64,000 nt of DNA from Pseudomonas moorei (lineage in GTDB: Bacteria; Pseudomonadota; Gammaproteobacteria; Pseudomonadales; Pseudomonadaceae), in the NCBI RefSeq assembly GCF_008801475.1, contig NZ_VZPP01000010.1, positions 186,001-250,000 of the forward strand. Reading direction: 5' to 3'. The notes below the pieces were generated by a model, which saw only the letters and a list, made by a program, of their open reading frames with translations, was not told where the DNA came from and made no database searches. Numbering within the stretch: the stretch's first letter is position 1; each line of letters starts with the position of its first letter. A program made the translations under genes and the position numbers. This document shows, one piece after another, positions 57,533 through 64,000 of the stretch.

Positions 57533-57577
57533 AGCCCACGCGAGCGGGAAGGCTCCGCATTCCCACTCGCATGGGCT
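57533..57577 (-). other. Long hairpin, best paired on the minus strand
   Basis: Arms 57533-57550 and 57560-57577 (18 nt each, 9-nt loop) pair fully except at two places that are C-A on the plus-strand RNA but G-U on a minus-strand RNA. This favours a minus-strand transcript if the structure works as RNA. Confidence 0.6.
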
Positions 57578-57937
57578 CACATTAAAAACCGACGAACGAC
57601 CACCCGGCCATGGAAAACCACCGGTTTCCAAGGTCTTCCACCGTTACCGATTGGCGCAACAACCGCCCCCAAAATACGGTTGACCGCGAGCAGAACGAGC
57701 GCTAAACCAGAACCGTACCAGCGCTGTCCTCGACAGCACCCAGGTAGCCAGAACCTTTGAGGCTACGCCATACCGTGGTGGTTCACCCTCAAGTGCGATT
57801 AGCGTCCGGCGGCTCGCACGGTCACAGCGATGTGATGGATGCCACTTCTTCCAGAATGCCCACTGCGGCAGCTCATACTCTCCCTGGCTGCTCTGCAGCA
57901 ACTTATCCGCTTGGCCATTTCTTGCGCCAACCTGTTG

Positions 57938-57968
57938 CCCGTCTCTTTGCCCCCTAAAGAGACGGGCG
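57938..57968. other. Perfect 12-bp hairpin
   Basis: GCCCGTCTCTTT pairs perfectly with AAAGAGACGGGC across a 7-nt loop. No T-run follows on either strand, so it is not a standard terminator. Confidence 0.65.
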
Positions 57969-58212
57969 CTCTTACCACTGCTGCAGCCCCGCTCGCATGG
58001 GGCTTTGCGGCTTTCCCCCTCGTGACAATCGGCGTGACAAACACCGAACGAATGCTCACTCGCCACAGCAATGCCGATGATGGTGCCGCAGCCCACGGAA
58101 TGGACTGCACCTGACTGACAGTCAGGCATGCCCCAGTCATCGCCTCACTGCCTTCACCTGACTCAGGATCTCGCGGCACCGGTTTCGTCAGCCAGTGCAG
58201 CCTCCACCCGCC

Positions 58213-58228
58213 CACTTCTTCGGAAGTG
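58213..58228 (+). other. UUCG-capped hairpin upstream of the DUF3987 gene
   Basis: CACTTC-TTCG-GAAGTG forms the extra-stable C(UUCG)G tetraloop on the plus-strand RNA. It is followed after four bases by AGGAGG and an ATG that opens a tiny frame (58245-58271). Confidence 0.55.
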
Positions 58229-58244
58229 CCCAGGAGGCCAGATC

Positions 58245-58271
58245 ATGAGATGCCCAAGCTCCCGGTCGTAA
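58245..58271 (+). CDS. Possible 8-codon leader peptide
   Basis: ATG AGA TGC CCA AGC TCC CGG TCG TAA, with AGGAGG seven bases upstream, between a UUCG hairpin and the DUF3987 gene. The strong ribosome site without a real gene suggests a leader or regulatory upstream frame, but this could be chance. Confidence 0.3.
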   Translation: MRCPSSRS

Positions 58272-58355
58272 GGAGCCGCCAGTCCCGCGTTAGTGGACAA
58301 CCCTCACAGGTCGCAGGGGCCTAGATCCCTGATAACACTCAACAACCGTGGCGGG

Positions 58356-59795
58356 ATGAGTGAGGACGAAGTCGATAATCTCAGGAGAGTTGCGATGCAA
58401 CTGTGCGAAGCGTTCGAGCCACCACAACCGTTGCTGGAATATCAGCAGGCGCCACTGTCCTACCCGGTCGAAGCACTGGGGGAATTGTTGGGCCCTGCGG
58501 TCGAACGACTGGCCGAGGTGATCGGCGTGCCCTGCGCCATGGCCGCGCAATCGGTGCTGGCCAGCGCTGCCCTGGTGAGTCAGGGTCATGCCAATGTCGA
58601 ACTCGATGGCCGAACCTATCCATTGTCCCTCTACCTACTGACGGTGGCGTCCTCGGGTGATCGCAAAAGCGCGGTGGATCATCTGGCACTGAAGGCGGCG
58701 CGCGACTGGGAACGACAGCAGTGGACCCTGTATGCGGAAAAGCTCAAAGCCTATCGCGCCGCTACCAGCCTCATGGCCAAACCCAAAACCTCAACGGAGC
58801 GTGCAGAGGCGAAAGGCGGTGAGCTGTCCGAGCCCGTACCGCCGAGACTAATCATTGCCGAGCCCACCATTGAGGCCCTGGTCAAAAGTCTGTGCAATGG
58901 CTTGCCCAGCATGGGCTTGTTCAATGATGAAGGTGGCCAGTTCTTGGGCAGCAGCACCATGAGCAAAGAGAATCTGCTCAAGGCGATCACCACCTTGTCG
59001 ACACTGTGGGATGGCAGCCCGATCGACCGGGCGCGCTCCATGGCCGGAGAAAGTCTGCGGGCCTATGACCGCCGCCTCAGTCTGCATCTGATGCTGCAAC
59101 CCTACCTTGCCAACCAGCTGTTCAAAGACCCGGTGATCAATGGCCAAGGCATCCTCGGCCGTTGCCTGATCAGTTGGCCCGAGCGCCTGGCCGGCCAGCG
59201 ACTCTACAAGGCAATCGACCTGACCAGAGATGCCAAAGTCCAGCACTACCAACAACGGATCACCGCCCTGCTGCAAAAGCCCTGGTCGCTTCACAAGGAT
59301 GGATCACTCAATCCCGTCACGCTGGAACTGACTCCCCGTGCCCGTCGTGCCTGGATCGATATTCACGACACCATCGAGTGCCAGTCTGGCGAGTTCGGCG
59401 AGCTGGCCGGCGTCCAGCCTGCCGCGGGCAAGGCCGCGGCGAATGTGCTGCGCATCGCAGGCGTGCTCGCCATGGTTGAAGAGGCCAGTCAGTTGGAGGA
59501 AGCACACATCCAGCGCGCCTCCACGTTGATGGATTACTACCTGGCCGAGATCCAGCGCTTGACCGAACAGGAGCCGGTCAATAGGCGACGCGAAGAGGCG
59601 GATCGACTGCTGCGCTGGCTGGTGCAGAAAGGCTGGACTCACTTCACCATTCGCGACGTCAATCGCAACGGCCCTCGTTTTGCCCGCAAGAGCGCTGACC
59701 ATACCGCCTCTTTATTGGTCGTGCTGATCACTCATCGCTGGCTGAACAGCCGCGACGGAAAAACCTTCGAGGTCCGCCATGTTTCGCCTCAATGA
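58356..59795 (+). CDS. DUF3987 (YfjI-like) P-loop protein
   Basis: A 479-residue protein of the DUF3987 family, common next to integrases in islands and satellites and thought to be replication- or primase-helicase-related. A Walker-A-like ASSGDRKSA is near residues 98-106 and a Walker-B-like GLFNDEGGQF near 190. The C-terminal third is helical, with a DNA-binding-looking end. I start at ATG 58356 (MSEDEVDNL); a GTG at 58293 would add 21 residues. No primase zinc finger is present. It overlaps the next gene by 17 bases. Confidence 0.8.
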   Translation: MSEDEVDNLRRVAMQLCEAFEPPQPLLEYQQAPLSYPVEALGELLGPAVERLAEVIGVPCAMAAQSVLASAALVSQGHANVELDGRTYPLSLYLLTVASSGDRKSAVDHLALKAARDWERQQWTLYAEKLKAYRAATSLMAKPKTSTERAEAKGGELSEPVPPRLIIAEPTIEALVKSLCNGLPSMGLFNDEGGQFLGSSTMSKENLLKAITTLSTLWDGSPIDRARSMAGESLRAYDRRLSLHLMLQPYLANQLFKDPVINGQGILGRCLISWPERLAGQRLYKAIDLTRDAKVQHYQQRITALLQKPWSLHKDGSLNPVTLELTPRARRAWIDIHDTIECQSGEFGELAGVQPAAGKAAANVLRIAGVLAMVEEASQLEEAHIQRASTLMDYYLAEIQRLTEQEPVNRRREEADRLLRWLVQKGWTHFTIRDVNRNGPRFARKSADHTASLLVVLITHRWLNSRDGKTFEVRHVSPQ

Positions 59796-60138
59796 CGCGG
59801 TGCGCCGCTACCTGGCGCAACATCAATCACAACCTGAATCACGGCGTGTCGCCGCTTCTGTCGCCACCCTGTCGCCACGCGCCAGGCCAGCAACGACAGG
59901 GGTTGTCGCCACTGTCGCCGCTGTCGCCACACCACCCTTTGAGCCTGCCAATCTCGCCCTGCTGATCAAGCAACTGCGTGAGGAAGGGGCACTGCTGCAA
60001 CACCACGAGAACGCCCTCCTGATCCGCCCGACACACTGGCGGCAGATAGACAGGCTCAGCCCTCACTGGAAAGCCTTGCTGCTCTTTCTGCAAACAAACG
60101 AAAACGGTGATGATGATGGCCTTGGTCGGTCTGCGTGA
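59779..60138 (+). CDS. Small island protein with VAT-type repeat
   Basis: A 119-residue protein of unknown function. Residues about 23-52 are low-complexity, rich in Val, Ala, Thr and Pro, and encoded by the TGTCGCC repeats. The C-terminal half (LALLIKQLREEGALLQHHENALLI) looks like a folded helical segment. It overlaps both the DUF3987 gene and the second recombinase, so the three are probably one operon. Confidence 0.6.
   Translation: MFRLNDAVRRYLAQHQSQPESRRVAASVATLSPRARPATTGVVATVAAVATPPFEPANLALLIKQLREEGALLQHHENALLIRPTHWRQIDRLSPHWKALLLFLQTNENGDDDGLGRSA
59847..59928. repeat. TGTCGCC repeat cluster B (inverted relative to A)
   Basis: Six TGTCGCC copies at 59847, 59859, 59870, 59904, 59913 and 59922; the last three have exact 9-bp spacing, as in cluster A. 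The motif is the reverse complement of GGCGACA. It lies inside the 119-residue gene. Confidence 0.8.
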
Positions 60139-61096
60139 GGGTCGCAACTTTGGCTATGGCCGCCAGCTGAGCTACGCCGGCTCACAAGCGCTCAAGGATT
60201 TGTTTGCCGATGGCCACTTCGCCACGGTCAAAGCGCATAGCGATCGCTGGCAAGCGTTCGTGCGCTGGTGTCGATCAGAGAACGGCCCCGGTTACAACGA
60301 TGCGCGCCAGATCGATAGACAGACGCTACAAGACTACGCCGCGTATCTGCGCCAGCAGATCCAGCAAGGTGAACTCTGCATCGCCACCGCGCAGAACCGC
60401 CTGAGCAGCGTCAACCGCACCCTCGCTGCGCTACGCGGTGATCAGGACGTGAGGATCGCCAGCCCGAGCCAGGCGTTGGGACAGCAGCGCTCGACCGTGC
60501 GCATCCGCGCACCGGATGGCCAAGACCACCAACAGCTGCGGCGAGTACTCGAGGCACTTGGCGAACAGCAACACGAGCGGGTGGCCGCGATTGTCCTGTT
60601 GGCCCGAACAACCGGTATGCGCCTGCGTGAAGCGATCCTGGCTGACCTGCCACGCTTACACCGCGAAGCCGAACACTTAGGCCGCATCAACATCCAGGAC
60701 GGCACCAAAGGCGGCCGCTCAGGGGCTTCAGCGCCGCGATGGGTCGTGGCAAATGAAGAAGTGAAGGCGGCACTGCAGCTTGCTCGTCATGCATCGCCGC
60801 CCCGCAGCCGCAACTTGTTGGCCCGAGACGAAAGCTACGCTGTGTTCCTGCATCAGACCGTACTTCCCGCCCGAGAAACGCTGCATGAACACGGGCTGAA
60901 GGGTTTCCATGAACTGCGAGCGGCCTACGCCTGCGAGCGTTATGAACAGCTCACTGGCCACGCCGCACCGGTCAATGGTGGCCACTGCTATCGCATTGAC
61001 CGCGACCTTGATCAGCAGGCGCGGCAACAGATCAGCGTTGAACTCGGGCATAACCGGATCGATGTGGTTTCGGCCTACATTGGAGGGAGAGCGTGA
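60116..61096 (+). CDS. Second tyrosine recombinase (Integrase_1-like)
   Basis: A 326-residue recombinase not closely similar to the first. An N-terminal SAM-like domain (about 20-105, HSDRWQAFVRW) is followed by a catalytic domain with Arg169 (TTGMRLRE), HELR (His265, Arg268), His312 (GHNRIDVV) and Tyr321 (SAYIGG). The catalytic set is complete. Several in-frame starts (GTG 60107, ATG 60110, 60113, 60116) lie together and the choice is arbitrary. It overlaps the small gene upstream and the one downstream. Confidence 0.85.
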   Translation: MALVGLREGRNFGYGRQLSYAGSQALKDLFADGHFATVKAHSDRWQAFVRWCRSENGPGYNDARQIDRQTLQDYAAYLRQQIQQGELCIATAQNRLSSVNRTLAALRGDQDVRIASPSQALGQQRSTVRIRAPDGQDHQQLRRVLEALGEQQHERVAAIVLLARTTGMRLREAILADLPRLHREAEHLGRINIQDGTKGGRSGASAPRWVVANEEVKAALQLARHASPPRSRNLLARDESYAVFLHQTVLPARETLHEHGLKGFHELRAAYACERYEQLTGHAAPVNGGHCYRIDRDLDQQARQQISVELGHNRIDVVSAYIGGRA

Positions 61097-61389
61097 CCAG
61101 GCCCTTCGATATGACCCTGTTCCTGAGCGGCGTTCTGACCGGCTCGAAGGTCACGCAGCAACGACACCTGCGCCAAGCCAGAATCATGCAAGCGGCAATT
61201 CAACAGCGATGGCAACGCGATAATCCCTGGACCTGGCAGCTCAAACATGTGCGCTGGTTTCTCACTCAGCACCTGAGGGATCGTTCAGAGGCTACTCGAT
61301 ATTATTATCGGCTCACCTCCATGCTGATCTGGAAGCGGATGGGGAACGGCCAGCTTTGCGTTGAGACTGGGGCCAGTTGGGTTAGTTAA
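61093..61389 (+). CDS. Small basic protein after the second recombinase
   Basis: A 98-residue basic protein with many Arg, Gln and Trp residues (TQQRHLRQARIMQAAIQQRW, WQLKHVRWFLTQHL). The helical basic pattern suggests nucleic-acid binding, perhaps a recombinase accessory factor; this is inference. Its GTG start overlaps the recombinase stop by four bases (GTGA). No family recognised. Confidence 0.6.
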   Translation: MTRPFDMTLFLSGVLTGSKVTQQRHLRQARIMQAAIQQRWQRDNPWTWQLKHVRWFLTQHLRDRSEATRYYYRLTSMLIWKRMGNGQLCVETGASWVS

Positions 61390-61461
61390 CGTCGACGGTA
61401 TCAATGGCTGCTATCGGAAGCGGTCATTCGGAAATGTCTACGAAATGAGGGGCGATTCACT

Positions 61462-61731
61462 TTGCCATTGCAGAGTTCCTTTCATTCGATGACTGTGGAT
61501 TCTACGAATCTCAGTACACGGGAGGCAGCAGTTGAATCTCTAGGTATATCGTACGTCGTCAACCATATAGACTGTAGGGCATATGAAGATACCTGCACAA
61601 TCACATCTGCGAAGTTCGCAAATGATGATGTAACGCTGATTCCCTACCAGTTGATTTCATGTCATGCAAATCGCTTTGGCGCTCTCAGTTGGGATGTCGA
61701 TTGCAACCACATTATGATCATAAGGAAATGA
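61462..61731 (+). CDS. Unknown small protein upstream of the ATPase
   Basis: An 80-89-residue protein of unknown family with four cysteines. A TTG at 61462 has GAGGGG nine bases upstream; an ATG at 61489 gives the shorter form but lacks a ribosome site. It ends one base before the ATPase ATG and so is probably cotranscribed with it. Base composition is lower in GC than the recombinase genes. It could be a small partner of the ATPase or a chance frame. Confidence 0.5.
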   Translation: MPLQSSFHSMTVDSTNLSTREAAVESLGISYVVNHIDCRAYEDTCTITSAKFANDDVTLIPYQLISCHANRFGALSWDVDCNHIMIIRK

Positions 61732-61732
61732 C

Positions 61733-64000
61733 ATGTCGTCAGTGCCTGGGCAAAGTAGCGAGCCCATCTTTTTTCCTCTCGACCAAGGCGAACGGGCGAG
61801 CCATATGACGGTGAGCCAGTTGCTGCCCCGCGCTGTGTACGAGAACCTGGCGCAGATGTTGAAGGAATCGCTGCCCGATCTTGGGGGCGTAACAGATCAC
61901 GACGACAGCGAGCGCTTTGTCCGTGACCGCGGCCACATGACAATCTTTCTGGACGGCGACCGTGGTACCGGAAAGACAACCGTCATCGTCAACCTGCCAC
62001 AGTATCTGGAGGCCGACGGCGTGCGCGAGCGCTATGAAGGGTTGGCCGAGGCGGTGCATGTTCTTAAGCCCATCGATCCTTCGCAGCTTGAAGATGGCGA
62101 CGACTTGTTCCTCAACGTCGTTGTAGCGGCTGTGCTTGGGGATAAACAAGTCAAGGCGCAGCGGGATGAGAAACCCGAGCTTTGGCAAGCTCTGCACGAG
62201 AGCCTTCAGAAGCTTGGGAGTGCTCTGCTGGGGAAGGAGACGCAGAGCGACGGGGTCGGCCTCGACCGATTACGGGCGTTCATGGGAACACAGGAACTGG
62301 TGGGCGCCGTTCACGACTTCTTCCAGAAGGCAGCACAGTTGTTGGGCAAGCGCTTGCTGGTGCTTCCAATCGATGACGTTGACACGACATTGCATCGTGC
62401 CTTCGAGAACTTGGAGGTGGTGCGGCGCTATTTGGTTAGCCCGGTGCTGTTGCCCATCGTTTGCGGAGATTTGAGCCTCTATCACGAGGTAACGTGGCGC
62501 GATACGTTCCGAAGGCTGACTGTGGACGTTGCCCACTATCATGAGCAAGCAAAGCCGTTTGCGGAGAGCTTGGCACACGAATATCTGCGTAAGATCCTAC
62601 CGTTACATCGGCGGTTGAGGATGCCAGAGGTCGGGGAGTTCTTGGGCAACTACAACGTTTTTTTGGGCGTCGAGAACCGTGCTGAAGGAACACCCCGTCT
62701 CGTGTTACCTGAACTGGAGTCCTGGTTGAGGGCTTTATTGGCGGGGGCTGTCAATAACAACGAGAACAGTCGACTCCGCATTCCCATCTCGACGATCCGG
62801 GCGCTGTCGCAGCTACTGTCCCGGGTGCGAACTAATATCCCGGCACTTGAAAAGGCGTTCTTCAACGAGACGGCTGCACTGCCAGAGACGGATCTAATGC
62901 GGCGTATCTCATATCGACGACGTGGTCGAACTCCTGCTCGCGGTCATAGCGAGGGGACAGAGCCTTCCGCTCCCGCAACGGAGCCGAACCAGGTTTTGCT
63001 AGCGCAATGGCAGTCGGCGCTACTGAATCACTTCATGTTCGAACCTTCCGCCGGTGCTGTTTGTCTCGTGTTGCTGGCAGTGCGGCATTGGCATGAGGTG
63101 AGAGACGGATCTGTACTCGATACGCCGCTTTTTCACCCGCTGCAACAGATCAATCGTCCTGAACTGAGGTATATAGCGACGAGAGCGACTCTCAACTGGA
63201 CAGTGGACTTGGGTGGACGGCTTCCCGACTCATGGGTAAACACACTGAAAGACCAAGCCATCCTTCCGTTTGCTACACCCGAAGTGGGCCGCGCCGTAGT
63301 ACTCGCTCCATGGGAGGAAAAAAAAGAAAAACCTGATAATTCTCAATCTGCTGCAAGCACACGGGTTTTAATTGATCTGATCACGCATCGTAATTTTTAC
63401 AGTACGAGCAAGCGGGCTACTTTGATTTGCAGTGGTCGTGTGCTTGAACTGGTCGTGACTAGCCTTGTCCGGGACATTTCTAGCGGTGATGTCAATCGCA
63501 TCCTGGCTAACGCTCCATTTCACAGTGCTGTTCGCGTTGCAGCGACCAAAGCCGTGCAGTTCTCGCTCGATGAGATTGAGTCATCTGACTTCGACGCTGA
63601 TGAGGAATCCGCCTCGTCGACCCGATATGGTGCGGGTGACCTCGGCCTGCAAAGCCGGGATACCGCAATCCAGAACATTGCGACCGCTATCAATGAGTGG
63701 AGGCGGAGCGTTCAGGCCGACCGCCTGCCACGCTCGCCATGGCTGATTTACTGTGCGCTGAACAAGGCGTTCAATCAGTCGCCGATGTTCACTCGTCCCT
63801 TGTCAGTGAATGAGCAGCCAAGGGGAGAGTTGCTCAGCGATGTTGCTGCGTCAGGTCTCTCTGCATTCAATTCATTCTGGGCCGCGCTAGCTAGTTTTGA
63901 GAAAGGACCGTTATTCGACCTTGGCTCCGAAATCTCAAACGTGAACCTGCTTAATCGCCGAGGCGATTTCACACGCAATGACTTGTTCACACAGAACATC
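61733..64000 (+). CDS. Large P-loop ATPase, possible anti-phage defence protein (RdrA-like), 3' end beyond window
   Basis: An open frame of at least 756 residues with no stop before the window edge, starting ATG 61733 after AAGGAAA. Walker A is GDRGTGKT (residues 75-82), a Walker-B-like LLVLPIDDVD is at 208-217, and a sensor-like LLPIVCGD at 239-246. The part between them carries LKPIDPSQLEDGDD. After residue 300 it is helical, with a basic linker near 365-390. Late conserved-looking segments are LPRSPWLIYCALNKAF and FEKGPLFDLGSEI. No signal peptide or membrane segment. Size, AAA-like start and island setting resemble RdrA, the ATPase of RADAR (partner RdrB, an adenosine deaminase), but a KAP/STAND-type ATPase of another defence system is also possible. 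Confidence 0.55.
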   Translation, partial: MSSVPGQSSEPIFFPLDQGERASHMTVSQLLPRAVYENLAQMLKESLPDLGGVTDHDDSERFVRDRGHMTIFLDGDRGTGKTTVIVNLPQYLEADGVRERYEGLAEAVHVLKPIDPSQLEDGDDLFLNVVVAAVLGDKQVKAQRDEKPELWQALHESLQKLGSALLGKETQSDGVGLDRLRAFMGTQELVGAVHDFFQKAAQLLGKRLLVLPIDDVDTTLHRAFENLEVVRRYLVSPVLLPIVCGDLSLYHEVTWRDTFRRLTVDVAHYHEQAKPFAESLAHEYLRKILPLHRRLRMPEVGEFLGNYNVFLGVENRAEGTPRLVLPELESWLRALLAGAVNNNENSRLRIPISTIRALSQLLSRVRTNIPALEKAFFNETAALPETDLMRRISYRRRGRTPARGHSEGTEPSAPATEPNQVLLAQWQSALLNHFMFEPSAGAVCLVLLAVRHWHEVRDGSVLDTPLFHPLQQINRPELRYIATRATLNWTVDLGGRLPDSWVNTLKDQAILPFATPEVGRAVVLAPWEEKKEKPDNSQSAASTRVLIDLITHRNFYSTSKRATLICSGRVLELVVTSLVRDISSGDVNRILANAPFHSAVRVAATKAVQFSLDEIESSDFDADEESASSTRYGAGDLGLQSRDTAIQNIATAINEWRRSVQADRLPRSPWLIYCALNKAFNQSPMFTRPLSVNEQPRGELLSDVAASGLSAFNSFWAALASFEKGPLFDLGSEISNVNLLNRRGDFTRNDLFTQNI

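Larger units (their letters stand above)
57360..58355. other. Gene-free, structure-rich region of the island
   Basis: About 1 kb with no convincing gene. Short frames exist (for example 57390-57683 plus, 57644-58129 minus) but have odd composition and no ribosome site or known family. It holds a GGCGACA repeat cluster, three strong hairpins listed separately, and two diverged copies of a CTCGC..GGGGCTTT segment (near 57510 and 57990). It may be an origin or excision control region, or encode structured RNA. Confidence 0.6.
55916..64000 (+). mobile_element. Genomic island inserted at ssrA (left part)
   Basis: From the ssrA 3' end to the window edge: integrase, a gene-free structured region, DUF3987 protein, small proteins, a second tyrosine recombinase, two unknown small genes and a large ATPase. 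None belong to the housekeeping context to the left. The last 2.5 kb use more A/T-ending codons than the rest of the window. The right end is not seen. Confidence 0.85.

Noticed and set aside
57390..57683. 97-codon frame after the integrase
   Set aside because: Its N-terminal part is just the GGCGACA repeat translated; no ribosome site, no family likeness, and a hairpin runs through it.
57644..58215. Minus-strand frames in the island gap
   Set aside because: Overlapping frames in different phases with Cys/Gly/Arg-rich translation; neither has a ribosome site or recognisable fold.
57422..59928. CRISPR-like array
   Set aside because: The repeats are 7 bp with 2-bp gaps and no 25-40 bp unique spacers, so they are iteron-like at most; no CRISPR array or cas gene was seen in the window.
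62270..62578. Minus-strand small frames inside the ATPase
   Set aside because: They are antisense to a long open frame with Walker motifs and have no ribosome sites.
61733..64000. Retron or reverse-transcriptase system
   Set aside because: No reverse transcriptase motif (such as YxDD) or msr-msd-like RNA was found upstream; the ATPase alone does not support it.

Overview
The window reads as a chromosome segment of a fluorescent-group Pseudomonas, cut inside a horizontally acquired island at its right edge. This rests on gene order and protein sequence: the fruBKA/cra block, ampDE-DUF1631-nadC, the long rpsO/pnp-infB-nusA-folP-ftsH-carAB-dnaJK block, omlA(bamE)-fur, and GGGAGCTTGCTCCC-type REP sequences are all Pseudomonas-like. 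The species cannot be fixed from the sequence alone.

Layout. 1-5.1 kb: fructose uptake (fruK partial, fruB) diverging from the regulator cra/fruR, with an exact Cra-type operator between them, then a TatD-family hydrolase. 5.1-13 kb: a small zinc-ribbon membrane protein, a chemoreceptor, ampE-ampD, a DUF1631 protein, nadC and a DUF6388 protein. 13.3-39.8 kb: a mostly leftward housekeeping block with tRNA-Thr, pnp, rpsO, truB, rbfA, infB, nusA, rimP, tRNA-fMet, tRNA-Leu, secG, tpiA, glmM, folP, ftsH, rlmE, (yhbY rightward), greA, carB, carA, dapB, dnaJ, dnaK and grpE. It covers RNA decay, translation initiation, cell-wall precursor and folate synthesis, pyrimidine/arginine supply and chaperones. 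carA has an upstream leader reading frame that runs through an attenuator-like hairpin and overlaps the carA UUG start. dnaK and grpE carry sigma-32-type promoters. 40-45.6 kb: recN with a LexA-like box, fur, bamE, rnfH, ratA, a sodium-dependent transporter and smpB. 45.6-54.4 kb: a complete lactate module (lldR, its palindromic operator, lldP, lutABC, FAD/Fe-S dld). No FMN-type lldD is present, so LutABC is the likely L-lactate oxidase and Dld the D-lactate oxidase. 54.5-55.4 kb: two tandem paralogous small exported proteins.

55.5 kb to the end: the tmRNA gene ssrA, with a tyrosine integrase directly behind its 3' end, marks the left end of a genomic island. The island holds the integrase, about 1 kb of gene-free sequence with strong hairpins and a 9-bp-spaced GGCGACA repeat, a DUF3987 (YfjI-like) protein, a small protein carrying the same repeat inverted, a second and different tyrosine recombinase, two small unknown genes, and a large P-loop ATPase that runs off the window. 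That ATPase (756 residues visible) has the general look of an anti-phage defence ATPase, and I tentatively compare it with RdrA of RADAR. This is an inference: the decisive partner gene lies beyond base 64000.
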